Assembly (NCBI GenBank): GCA_964470995.1
Contig: CAYYEP010000017.1
Location: forward strand, 1 to 16,211
DNA: 16,211 nt
DNA from: UBA5738 sp964470995
GTDB taxonomy: Bacteria > Patescibacteriota > Minisyncoccia > Minisyncoccales > UBA5738
Direction of reading: 5' to 3'
In this document: piece after piece, positions 1-7,190 of the stretch
Numbering within the stretch: position 1 is the first letter of the stretch
Layout of the letters: every line of letters begins with the position of its first letter
Made by a program: the position numbers and the translations under genes
The notes under the pieces: generated by a model
Databases searched by the model: none
What the model was told of the DNA's origin: nothing
Seen by the model: only the letters and a program-made list of their open reading frames with translations

Positions 1-664
1 AACCGCCCGGACAGCTGCCGCCACATTCCATTGCCGCTGTTGGCCCAAACCCCGCACTTGTATGTACTTTATACGAAACATCCTCGACGCAATTCGAACC
101 ATCGCAATTATCACTGTTAAGATTCACCCATCCGACAACTCCGGTCGTCGCATCGGCCGAACTCGTCATCCATCCATAAAAATCGCCATTGCTGTCAATA
201 TAACTGTCCTTGAATTTCAAACAACCGTCCCAACCGCCGGCATTCGAACCAGCCTCAACCGCCGCCGTCGCCCGAGCCCATCCCGTTATTGCGTGATTGC
301 CCGAACCATCCGCTTCGGTATCAACCATCGGTACGCATGCCAAACCGGAGCAACCGTTGCATCCTTCAATATCGGCTAAATTAAAACTTATCCAGCCGAT
401 ATTTTCTGACCAAGCGTAACCCGAAATTTGTCCGGTCGCCTCATCAATCCCCACCCCGTAATCAAAAACGGCGCCATCACCATCAGGCGCGTCCGAACCG
501 TCGACAATATCATCATTGAAACTTATCCAATCGATATTCTCTGACCAGGCAAAACCGCCCACATTATCTTCATTCGCCGCCGATACCGACAACGATAGAA
601 AAAAACCCATCAACAAAAAAGCGAAAAGCAGGTTATTTGCCATTAATTTTTGATGGTTGGTCAT
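1..664 (-). CDS. secreted Trp-repeat ('SENIGWISF') surface protein, 3' end missing
   Basis: Translating the minus strand from the ATG at 664 gives an open frame of about 221 codons that runs off the left edge, so the C-terminus is missing. Residues 1-30 form a signal peptide with a hydrophobic core (LLFAFLLMGFFLSLSVSA) ending in ASA-type small residues. Two copies of a Trp-rich motif follow: GGFAWSENIDWISFND and SGYAWSENIGWISFNL. After these come Cys-containing Gly/Ser/Asp-rich stretches with further GWAR, YGWM and GWVN tryptophan motifs. Such repeats are common in exported proteins of Parcubacteria; their function is not known. An in-frame TAA lies about 24 bases upstream of the ATG, so the start can only be this ATG or the internal ATG at 643. 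No Shine-Dalgarno is visible. Function is not assigned; surface location is inferred. Confidence 0.85.
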   Translation of the reverse strand, partial: MTNHQKLMANNLLFAFLLMGFFLSLSVSAANEDNVGGFAWSENIDWISFNDDIVDGSDAPDGDGAVFDYGVGIDEATGQISGYAWSENIGWISFNLADIEGCNGCSGLACVPMVDTEADGSGNHAITGWARATAAVEAGSNAGGWDGCLKFKDSYIDSNGDFYGWMTSSADATTGVVGWVNLNSDNCDGSNCVEDVSYKVHTSAGFGPTAAMECGGSCPGG

Positions 665-770
665 TTTCGAGGTTTCTGAACCGCACTTTTATCACACGGC
701 ACGTTTTTAACCGCGGTTTTCACAATCGCCAATTGCGAAACGCTTTCCCGATTTTTAGCTATCTTTAAAA

Positions 771-799
771 ATTTTAACATACGCAAAAACTATGCACAA
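771..799 (-). promoter_or_regulatory. candidate sigma70 promoter for the Trp-repeat protein
   Basis: On the minus strand TTGTGC (799-794) and TAAAAT (776-771) are separated by 17 bases. A TG one base before the -10 (TGT-TAAAAT) makes an extended -10. Predicted start is near 764, leaving a leader of about 100 bases. An AT-rich inverted repeat, ATTTTTA/TAAAAAT (751-757 and 766-772), overlaps the -10 and start. The -35 is weak, so this rests mainly on the extended -10. Confidence 0.4.
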
Positions 800-913
800 T
801 ACTCATACCTCATAGTTCATTTTTAACCCGGCGCTTAACCCCGGCAGCTTCTGCACTCCAATCACCCGATAACCGGTATTTCGGTTTTTTACTAACCCTT
901 TTTATTCTATTCT

Positions 914-3727
914 CTATTCATTAAAATCATCTTCGTTTCTATGCGATAAACCCCTCAAAACTCCAAGAATAATGATCACTAAGATAAAAATTAATGAAAA
1001 AGTAAAAATAATTGCGACCCAGTCATAATTTGAATTCTTTTTTTCCTCAACCTTCGTGCAATCCATATCCACGTCCTCGCCCTCGATCGGACAATCGGGA
1101 TCGCAAACGCAATCAACAGCATTATCGCAAGCGCCATCCCTTGCAAGCATTTCTATTTGAGCACAATTTTCAGCCACCGATTCTTCCGCCAGCATTACGG
1201 CCGGATCTTTATAGACAAATTGGATCGTACCATACCCGTCTTTGACCTCCCCCTTTTGGTCTTCGCAACATACGTAGTAACGATAATCGCCAAAATCATC
1301 AAGAGAAATCACCGCCGTATGCCGCAAGTCATCCGAAGTGGAAAAAAGCCCCTCCATCGAATCAAAATCTGTTTCATTTTCTGCGTATCGGCAAACAGCC
1401 GCACTGCTTGTAACCGCTTCAAGCGCGACCAGTTTCTGATAAACCGTACCAAATGGCTTGCCATCCGAGATCATCAACTCCCCATCGTTCGCCGCTCCAG
1501 TATATTCAAACGCGATTAATAACGATGCCGCATTGGCATTCCCCGCAACATCCTTACAACGGACATAATACGAATAATTTCCGGGGACAAGTAACGTAAC
1601 CGTCTTGCGATGGAAGGTTCCCGCCATATCGCTCTCAAAATCGTTCTCCATCAACACAAAATCCGTATCTGCGATATCATAACGACAACTTGATTTTTCG
1701 GTTGTTCTCAATGCCAATTCCACAACCGATCTATCTACTATAGCCGTCGGCGACAAGCCGGAGAGTTCAATCTCCGGCGGCGTCTTATCCTTAACCGCTA
1801 CTTCATTATTAGATTTATTAACTTGCTGCGCCTGAATTTGTTGTGTTTGATATTGCCCATAAGTAAAAGAAATTTTCCCGGATACCGAATTGGCATTGCC
1901 GCTGGCATCCTTGCATCTGACATAAAAAACATAATTCCCGGGAGCGCTTAGAATTGCCGCCGCCGAATGGCGGATGCCATCCGAAGCGTTAAATTTCATC
2001 CCCATTTGGTCATAAGCGACATCATAATAGCTATATCGGCACTCCGCCGCTTCGTTGGTAATAAGCGATAATGTCGCACTGGAACTGGTAATTGTGCCCG
2101 AAGGTAAAAGAGAATAAAGTGTCGGCGGCGTCCCGTCTTCCGCCTTTTCCGCCTTGCAAACGTTATCGCGGCAAACTTGGCCCTTTGCCGCGCAATTTTG
2201 CGCATCAACCCACGCAGCTTCTTCCTGGCAAACCCCCTCATCACAACCCCGGGCAATCACTCTTTGCTGCAAAATAGTTGAATTGCATCTGTATTCTGAA
2301 AGATAGCTATCAGCGCCGCAATCCCGTGCCAAATCGCCCCGGCCACCGCAGGAATCATACCAATAAGCATCGCCGTTATAGCATTTCTTGGAATAATTTT
2401 GAACACAGTCGCTGTCATCGGCAACGCAAATTCCTTCGGAACAACTCTCACCGGAAGCGCAAGCGGTAACGCTCGACCACTCAACGCAGGAATCAGAATC
2501 ATAATTATTACAGGCCTGGTAACCGATTCCCGCGCATTGCCTGGCACCAATAGTACATTCATTGGTACAACCCGCAACACATTGACCGCTGGTATTGCAA
2601 CTATATCCCGAAGCACAAGTACCGCAGGAACCGCCGCAACCGTCCGAACCGCACGCTTTACCGGAACAGCTGGGAACGCAACTGGCAACACATTGACCGC
2701 TGGTATTGCAACTATATCCCGAAGCACAAGTACCGCAGGAACCGCCGCAACCGTCCGAACCGCACGCTTTACCGGAACAATTAGGCGTACAACTGGCGAC
2801 GCATTGGTTGCTACTGCAGCTATATCCCGAAGCACAAGTACCGCAATAAACATAACCGCCGCAATTATCAGACGTAATGCCGCAATTTACACCTTGCGCC
2901 GCGCAACCACGGCAAGTTCCCGCACAATAATTGTTGCCGATGTCATACAAGAAAGAAGAAGAAGAAGACGGTATCGGCAAATGGTCGTAGCAATAATGAT
3001 AATCGCCTATCATCTGGCAACTCCCCGATTGGCAAGCGCCAAACAAATCGCATCCCCATCCATATTTTGGCGTATACCAAACCCCAGAGTTGCAAACCTC
3101 CCGCCCCCAAAGAGTTTCCCGCGTTATCCCGCTGGCAAGACAAGTCCGCGTTTGATTTACCCCATCGCCCCAGCCGCAATAGCCCGCCGGACAGCATGCT
3201 CCGCTGCTACAGACGGTACCCGAAGGACAATCGCCTTGACTGCTGCAACTCTGCACCACCCCGGGATCAACAGTACAACTGGACATACAAAAACCGAGAG
3301 AATTGCATAAACCGCTATCGCATGGGAAAGCCTGGCCTTTGCATCCCCAGCCGTACAACCGCGTTTTCCAAGCCCCGTTGCGGCAAACTAATCTTGCCCA
3401 AGAATTCTCCCGGCCCAAACCACTGGCCACACATTCGCGTTGAAAAGCGTCGTCGCCCCAGCCGCAGGTACCCGCCGGACAGCAAACCGTATTATTGCAA
3501 CTGGTACCCGAAGGGCAAGTTTCGTCACTAACACAGCTTTGCGGCGTATCGGCATTTATAAAAGGGACACCCCGAAAATCAAAAAATACGGAAACTGCCA
3601 CAATCGCGATTGCCGCCAAAAACATCAAAACATTTTTTTTTTGCCATATAATATTTTTAAAATATATTTTCCTGAAATAGCCTAAACTCCCACCATCATT
3701 ATACTTCAAAAACGCGAAAGTACGCAA
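914..3727 (-). CDS. giant Cys-rich repeat surface protein with two membrane segments
   Basis: No single family is recognised. The 937 residues hold a K/R-rich N-terminus, a membrane segment or signal anchor (35-49), then a Cys-rich ectodomain. Two copies of a module CPSGT..C..CCPAG.CGWGD ... YGWGC lie at 65-131 and 161-227. A poly-Ser linker (254-258) precedes tandem 37-residue repeats with the core CSGKACGSDGCGGSCGTC (317-387). Cys-rich segments continue to 525. Three Ig-like modules follow (about 532-623, 648-742, 748-840), each with a CRY motif and a distal Y(Y)V(R/C)C motif whose cysteines (563/605, 681/724, 779/820) probably pair. A last Cys/Asp-rich patch (855-890) leads to a C-terminal membrane helix (903-925) and a short charged tail, so the bulk should be extracellular. 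The start is uncertain: 3727 is TTG, while ATG at 3625 (residue 35) would give 903 residues. The TTG start keeps the lysines before the hydrophobic stretch, but a perfect TATAAT lies just inside the frame (3698-3703). Confidence 0.85.
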   Translation of the reverse strand: MRTFAFLKYNDGGSLGYFRKIYFKNIIWQKKNVLMFLAAIAIVAVSVFFDFRGVPFINADTPQSCVSDETCPSGTSCNNTVCCPAGTCGWGDDAFQRECVASGLGRENSWARLVCRNGAWKTRLYGWGCKGQAFPCDSGLCNSLGFCMSSCTVDPGVVQSCSSQGDCPSGTVCSSGACCPAGYCGWGDGVNQTRTCLASGITRETLWGREVCNSGVWYTPKYGWGCDLFGACQSGSCQMIGDYHYCYDHLPIPSSSSSFLYDIGNNYCAGTCRGCAAQGVNCGITSDNCGGYVYCGTCASGYSCSSNQCVASCTPNCSGKACGSDGCGGSCGTCASGYSCNTSGQCVASCVPSCSGKACGSDGCGGSCGTCASGYSCNTSGQCVAGCTNECTIGARQCAGIGYQACNNYDSDSCVEWSSVTACASGESCSEGICVADDSDCVQNYSKKCYNGDAYWYDSCGGRGDLARDCGADSYLSEYRCNSTILQQRVIARGCDEGVCQEEAAWVDAQNCAAKGQVCRDNVCKAEKAEDGTPPTLYSLLPSGTITSSSATLSLITNEAAECRYSYYDVAYDQMGMKFNASDGIRHSAAAILSAPGNYVFYVRCKDASGNANSVSGKISFTYGQYQTQQIQAQQVNKSNNEVAVKDKTPPEIELSGLSPTAIVDRSVVELALRTTEKSSCRYDIADTDFVLMENDFESDMAGTFHRKTVTLLVPGNYSYYVRCKDVAGNANAASLLIAFEYTGAANDGELMISDGKPFGTVYQKLVALEAVTSSAAVCRYAENETDFDSMEGLFSTSDDLRHTAVISLDDFGDYRYYVCCEDQKGEVKDGYGTIQFVYKDPAVMLAEESVAENCAQIEMLARDGACDNAVDCVCDPDCPIEGEDVDMDCTKVEEKKNSNYDWVAIIFTFSLIFILVIIILGVLRGLSHRNEDDFNE
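2574..2848. repeat. 111-bp tandem repeat inside the Cys-rich surface gene
   Basis: Positions 2574-2668 and 2685-2779 are identical over 95 bases, with a period of 111 bp (37 codons). A third, diverged unit starts at 2796 and keeps the end of the pattern to about 2848. The unit encodes the CSGKACGSDGCGGSCGTC...SGQCVAS repeat. Identity including silent positions suggests a recent duplication or gene conversion. Confidence 0.95.
3698..3727 (-). promoter_or_regulatory. candidate promoter overlapping the TTG start of the Cys-rich gene
   Basis: A perfect TATAAT sits at 3703-3698 on the minus strand, 18 bases after a poor -35 (TTGCGT, 3727-3722). Predicted start is near 3691. If real, the TTG at 3727 would not be transcribed from it, and translation would begin further in, for example at the ATG at 3625. 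Confidence 0.4.
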
Positions 3728-4066
3728 AAAAAACCGCTTAACATTATTTAAATCCTGCCAAAATCAAACAATACGCCAAAAAAAATGACAACCCTTATCG
3801 CGCTAAAATCAAAAAATGTATCCATAATATACTCTCGCCAAACACTAAAGGAAGAAGACGATTCAGTCAATCAGCAAAAACACCAACAAGCCGATTTCGA
3901 CACGCAAAACCAGACACAACCTAGATTCCAAACACAAAAAAGCCCGACGAGAATCCGGCACTCAAAGCAAAAAACAGACAAACTATAACCCACGCTTCAG
4001 TTAACTGCCAGCCATATAAGCCGGTATCCTTGTTAGCTCGATTTTATTAACGCACGCCTTACGGCG
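3728..4066. other. 339-bp intergenic stretch between clpP and the Cys-rich gene
   Basis: No convincing gene. The only plus-strand frame (3785-3988) is Gln/Lys/Thr-rich, has no ribosome-binding site and resembles no family. On the minus strand the stretch holds a small CGCC-GTAA-GGCG hairpin directly after the clpP stop (4055-4066), a weak terminator-like hairpin with a T6 tail (3936-3959), and an A/T-rich segment leading into the next gene. Confidence 0.6.
3936..3959 (-). terminator. possible terminator of the nusA-tig-clpP operon
   Basis: On the minus strand a GCCG ... CGG(G)C stem with one bulged G is followed directly by six T residues. It lies about 107 bases after the clpP stop. The stem is short, so confidence is low; no better candidate is visible in the gap. 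Confidence 0.35.
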
Positions 4067-4651
4067 CTACACCTTTGTCTTTATAACCTCATCGATAACC
4101 CCGTATTCTTTAGCTTCCGGCGCGGTCAGGTAAAAATCCCGGTCGGTATCGCGCGATATCCTTTCGATCGGCTGGCCTGTATGTTTTGCGATAATTTTAT
4201 TAAGTGATTCCTTAATCTTGATGATCTGGCGCGCATTGATCTCAATATCCGATGCTACCCCCTCGGCGCCTCCGGCCACCTGATGCATCATTATCTCGGA
4301 ATTCGGCAAGGCAAACCGCTTCCCTTTCGTACCCGATGCCAACAACACCGCCCCCATTGATGCGGCCATCCCCACGCAAACCGTCGATACCGGGCATTTG
4401 ATATATTGCATCGTATCATAAATCGCCAAACCCGCGGTCACTGATCCGCCCGGACTGTTGATATATAACTGAATATCTTTTTTATCGTCCTTCGAAGCCA
4501 AAAACAAAAACTGCGCGATAATCGAATTCGCGTTCACATCATTCACCTGCCCGCCCAAAAACACTATCCTTTCCTTTAAAAGCCTTGAATAAATATCGTA
4601 TGCTCTCTCTCCATATTGGGTTTTCTCAATTACTGTTGGTATCAAGTTCAC
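4067..4651 (-). CDS. clpP: ATP-dependent Clp protease proteolytic subunit
   Basis: ClpP forms the 14-subunit barrel that degrades proteins fed to it by Clp ATPases in the cytoplasm. The 194-residue length is standard. The catalytic triad is visible: Ser98 in GMAASMGA, His123 in IMMHQ and Asp172 in DTDRDF. The glycine-rich oxyanion region INSPGGSVTAG is at 65-74. The start is a GTG at 4651, giving MNLIPTVIEKT, which matches the usual ClpP N-terminus; AAGG abuts the start too closely to act as a normal ribosome site. The common MIHQP after the His is MMHQV here, a mild departure. The gene lies 72 bases after tig, the classical tig-clpP order, and appears to be the last gene of the nusA-tig-clpP unit. 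No clpX follows within the window. Confidence 0.97.
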   Translation of the reverse strand: MNLIPTVIEKTQYGERAYDIYSRLLKERIVFLGGQVNDVNANSIIAQFLFLASKDDKKDIQLYINSPGGSVTAGLAIYDTMQYIKCPVSTVCVGMAASMGAVLLASGTKGKRFALPNSEIMMHQVAGGAEGVASDIEINARQIIKIKESLNKIIAKHTGQPIERISRDTDRDFYLTAPEAKEYGVIDEVIKTKV

Positions 4652-4723
4652 CTTAACAGCGAAAAACTTAAGGCTGAAAGTGTAAAAAAATCTGCTGTTA
4701 CTTTACGCTTTTCGCCTTGCGCT

Positions 4724-5605
4724 TTACGCTTTTTTAAATAAACTATCCAAATATTCGAACGTCTTCTCGTTTTTAATGGCTTCGCGGTAATATTCGCGAA
4801 CCTGATTAGCGGCGCCAACCTGCCCTTCTTCCAGGCTCCCGTCTTTCTTTATCGCCTCATCAACATCCGCCTCGGCCGCTTCAATTTTCTCCGCCTTGGC
4901 AATCTCCTGAATAATCAAATAGTTCTTAATCCTGGTCTCATTATCTTTAGCCATCGACTCTCTTAATTCCTGTTCCGTTTTCCCTAATTTTTTCAAATAT
5001 TCATCAAAACTCATATTCAAAGTCTGCGGCGTCCGATCCTTAAGCTGGCGGATCATTTTATCCGTTTCCCGCTCCACCAATATTTCCGGAATTTCCACAT
5101 CCGTTTCTTTAGCTATTGCTTCCAGCACATCCTCGCGTAAATGCTCGATCATATGCTTCTCTTTTTCCAATTTCAAACGCTTCATATCTTCTTCTGTCAA
5201 TTCCACTTTCGCCAGCTCGAAATCTCCCGCGATTTTTTTGTAATCAGGCAATTCCGCCTGTGGATAAATCGCCACTGTCGCCGTGTATTCCAACGGATTG
5301 CCTTCGGCTAACTTCAAAACCGCAATTTCCGGATAACCCAGAGGTTCTATCTTGTTTTCCGCCACCGCCACTGGGAAAGTACCTTCCACCGCCAACACCG
5401 CCGCCCGGTCCAATATCTTGTCCGTGCCAATCTTGCTCTTTACCATTTCGGCCGGCGCTTGCCCCGGCCGAAAACCCGGCAACTGTGCCTCCTTTGTAAA
5501 TTCTTCCAACGCCTTCTGCGCGAAAACCGCAAAATCCTCGGCTGTTATTTCAACTTTCACTTCAACTTTCGATTTGGGTAATTTCGTTACGGTAACTTTA
5601 TTCAT
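4724..5605 (-). CDS. tig: trigger factor lacking the PPIase domain
   Basis: Trigger factor binds the ribosome near the exit tunnel and shields nascent chains. The N-terminal ribosome-binding domain is clear, with the signature PGFRPGQAP at 43-51. At about residue 135 the sequence passes straight into the helical C-terminal chaperone arms (KVELTEEDMKRLKLEKEK, then EIPEILVERETDKMIRQLKD and SFDEYLKKLGKTEQELRESM). The FKBP-like peptidyl-prolyl isomerase domain is absent, so the protein has 293 residues instead of about 430. The domain is dispensable for chaperone activity in well-studied bacteria, so this is likely a functional reduced form. The ATG start is 14 bases after the nusA stop, indicating co-transcription; no clear Shine-Dalgarno is present. 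clpP follows. Confidence 0.93.
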   Translation of the reverse strand: MNKVTVTKLPKSKVEVKVEITAEDFAVFAQKALEEFTKEAQLPGFRPGQAPAEMVKSKIGTDKILDRAAVLAVEGTFPVAVAENKIEPLGYPEIAVLKLAEGNPLEYTATVAIYPQAELPDYKKIAGDFELAKVELTEEDMKRLKLEKEKHMIEHLREDVLEAIAKETDVEIPEILVERETDKMIRQLKDRTPQTLNMSFDEYLKKLGKTEQELRESMAKDNETRIKNYLIIQEIAKAEKIEAAEADVDEAIKKDGSLEEGQVGAANQVREYYREAIKNEKTFEYLDSLFKKA

Positions 5606-5619
5606 CTTTTATCTGTTTA

Positions 5620-7032
5620 TTATATCTCCGGCGCTTCATCATCAATTATGATATCTTTTGGCCTAATCTTGGTTTTCGCCGATTTCTTTTTGGCCGGTTT
5701 ATTTTCTTTTGTTTCTTTTGTTTCTTTTGCCGCCTTAGGTTTTTTAGCCTTTTTGGCCGGCAATTTTTCAGTCTCTTTTTTTACCGCCGTTTTCTCTTCT
5801 TCCGTCTCTGCGGTTTCCTCGGCTTTGGCCGCGTTCTCGGCCGCCTCCTCTTGCGCAATTTGCTCCAATGCCTCTCCCAAATTCTCCGGACTCCTCACAT
5901 CAATCTTCCAACCGGTTAACTTGGCCGCCAAACGCACATTTTGGCCGTCCTTGCCAATCGCCAGCGACAGCTGATCGTTAGGAACTACCGCCAACGCTTT
6001 GTTTTTAGGCAAAACCTTCACCTCCATAATCTTGGCAGGCGACAACGCATTGGCAATATACTTTGCCGGATCATCAGAATGTTCAATAATATCGATCTTC
6101 TCTCCGCCCAACTCGTTAATCACCGCACTCACACGAGTACCCCGCTGTCCCACCGCCGCCCCGATAGGATCGATACCATCCATATTCGACGCCACCGCAA
6201 CCTTGGTGCGCGACCCCGCTTCGCGGGCGATCGATTTCACCAAAACCTGGCTTGCCCCGATCTCGGGAACTTCCAATTCAAACAACTTGGATACAAACTT
6301 CGGGTACGCTCTCGACAAAAAAATTATCGGCCCCTTTGAAGTCTGTTCCACCTTAAGTACGAACGCCTTCAAACGCTGGCCCGGTCGGTAGAATTCACCC
6401 GGTACCTGCTCTTCACGATTCAATACGCCAATAGTCTTGCCGATATCCATAAACACCGTCCTCCCTTCCAGCCGCTGCACAATTCCCGAAATAATCTCTC
6501 CCTCCTTAAGCTTGAAATCCGCAAAAATAGTTTCCTTTTCCGCTTCACGGATCTTTTGGATAATCACCTGCTTTGCGGTCTGCGCCGCGATCCGGCCAAA
6601 ATCCTGTTTTTGCTCCAAATCAATCCGTACCTCGTCCCCCGCCTTAATATCCGGATCATCCTTTCTGGCATCCTCAATCATTATATATTTTTCCGGATTA
6701 AACTTAACTTTCTCTTCAACCGCCGTAGTTCCATCCAAAACGGCGGGAACAACTTTCGGTTCGCTAGAACCTTCGGCCAGCTTTTCCTTCATCGCCTCCA
6801 ATTCCTCCTCGGTAAAAATCATTGACTCGTCGACAACGGTCTTCACCTGCCAAAACTCCGCTTTCCCTGTTTTGGAATCAAGCTTAGCTTTGATTACCTG
6901 GCTTTTTTCGCCATACTCCTTTTTATAGGCGGCCGCCAGCGCCGTTTCAATGCTTTCAATAATCTTCTCTGCGGCCAACCCCTTCTCCTGCGAGATCTGG
7001 GATACCGCCAACGCAAACGATTTCAAATCCAT
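5620..7032 (-). CDS. nusA: transcription termination/antitermination factor NusA
   Basis: NusA binds RNA polymerase and nascent RNA to control pausing, termination and antitermination. Visible domains: N-terminal polymerase-binding domain (1-170), S1 domain (about 176-242, GEIISGIVQRLEGRTVFMDI), and two KH domains with GxxG loops, GAAVGQRGTRV (291-301) and LAIGKDGQNVR (357-367). The N-terminal domain has an insert of about 25-30 residues (about 81-110). After residue 390 comes an Ala/Glu-rich then Lys-rich low-complexity tail (AKKAKKPKAAKETKETKENK), ending in an acidic IIIDDEAPEI; there are no C-terminal acidic-repeat domains of the E. coli kind. The ATG at 7032 follows GGGAAGG with 8 bases between, one of the few good ribosome sites here. 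First gene of the nusA-tig-clpP unit. Confidence 0.96.
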   Translation of the reverse strand: MDLKSFALAVSQISQEKGLAAEKIIESIETALAAAYKKEYGEKSQVIKAKLDSKTGKAEFWQVKTVVDESMIFTEEELEAMKEKLAEGSSEPKVVPAVLDGTTAVEEKVKFNPEKYIMIEDARKDDPDIKAGDEVRIDLEQKQDFGRIAAQTAKQVIIQKIREAEKETIFADFKLKEGEIISGIVQRLEGRTVFMDIGKTIGVLNREEQVPGEFYRPGQRLKAFVLKVEQTSKGPIIFLSRAYPKFVSKLFELEVPEIGASQVLVKSIAREAGSRTKVAVASNMDGIDPIGAAVGQRGTRVSAVINELGGEKIDIIEHSDDPAKYIANALSPAKIMEVKVLPKNKALAVVPNDQLSLAIGKDGQNVRLAAKLTGWKIDVRSPENLGEALEQIAQEEAAENAAKAEETAETEEEKTAVKKETEKLPAKKAKKPKAAKETKETKENKPAKKKSAKTKIRPKDIIIDDEAPEI

Positions 7033-7118
7033 AAATTATGCCTTCCCGAACCCCAACCGCCAAACCCCAAAAAATTTGGACACTGGATGCCGGATACCGG
7101 GTTTAGATGAAAAATAAT

Positions 7119-7136
7119 GTCCGATTTTCATCGGAC
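7119..7136 (-). terminator. hairpin after nadR at the predicted nusA transcript start
   Basis: A 7-bp perfect stem, GTCCGAT/ATCGGAC, with a GAAA (GNRA) loop on the minus strand is followed by ATTATTTTTC. It can terminate transcripts from pnuC-nadR (nadR stops at 7191). The nusA promoter at 7144-7171 would start transcription right at the hairpin, so it may also cap the 5' end of the nusA message. Confidence 0.55.
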
Positions 7137-7143
7137 TAATTGT

Positions 7144-7171
7144 AGTTTAACAATTTATTTTATCTTGTCAA
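7144..7171 (-). promoter_or_regulatory. candidate sigma70 promoter of nusA-tig-clpP
   Basis: A perfect -35, TTGACA (7171-7166), lies 16 bases before TAAACT (7149-7144), a four-of-six -10 match. Predicted start is near 7137, giving a leader of about 105 bases before the nusA ATG. It begins 20 bases after the nadR stop. Confidence 0.55.
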
Positions 7172-7190
7172 CCATCGCGTTCTTACTGCC

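Noticed and set aside
850..888. AACCG-GTATTT-CGGTT hairpin with T6 on the plus strand
   Set aside because: No plus-strand gene ends near it, and on the minus strand it has no T tail; it may be chance.
1996..2256. Arg-rich minus-strand frame in a second phase
   Set aside because: Overlaps the Ig-like module coding region in another phase; its biased composition is that of a shadow frame.
2574..2848. Possible CRISPR or VNTR array
   Set aside because: The repeat is 111 bp, in frame and inside a gene; there are no short repeats with unique spacers.
2257..2853. Minus-strand frame of 198 codons in another phase of the same gene
   Set aside because: Low-complexity Val/Ala/Pro product that is a frame-shifted reading of the repeats, with no independent support.
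2399..3310. Long plus-strand open frame opposite the Cys-rich gene
   Set aside because: It is the reverse of the repeat-rich coding strand; its Thr/Ala/Arg-rich repetitive product mirrors the tandem repeats. The minus-strand frame has a membrane segment, ordered cysteines and modules.
3785..3988. Small plus-strand frame between clpP and the Cys-rich gene
   Set aside because: Gln/Lys/Thr-rich, no ribosome site, no recognisable family, overlaps a likely terminator on the other strand.
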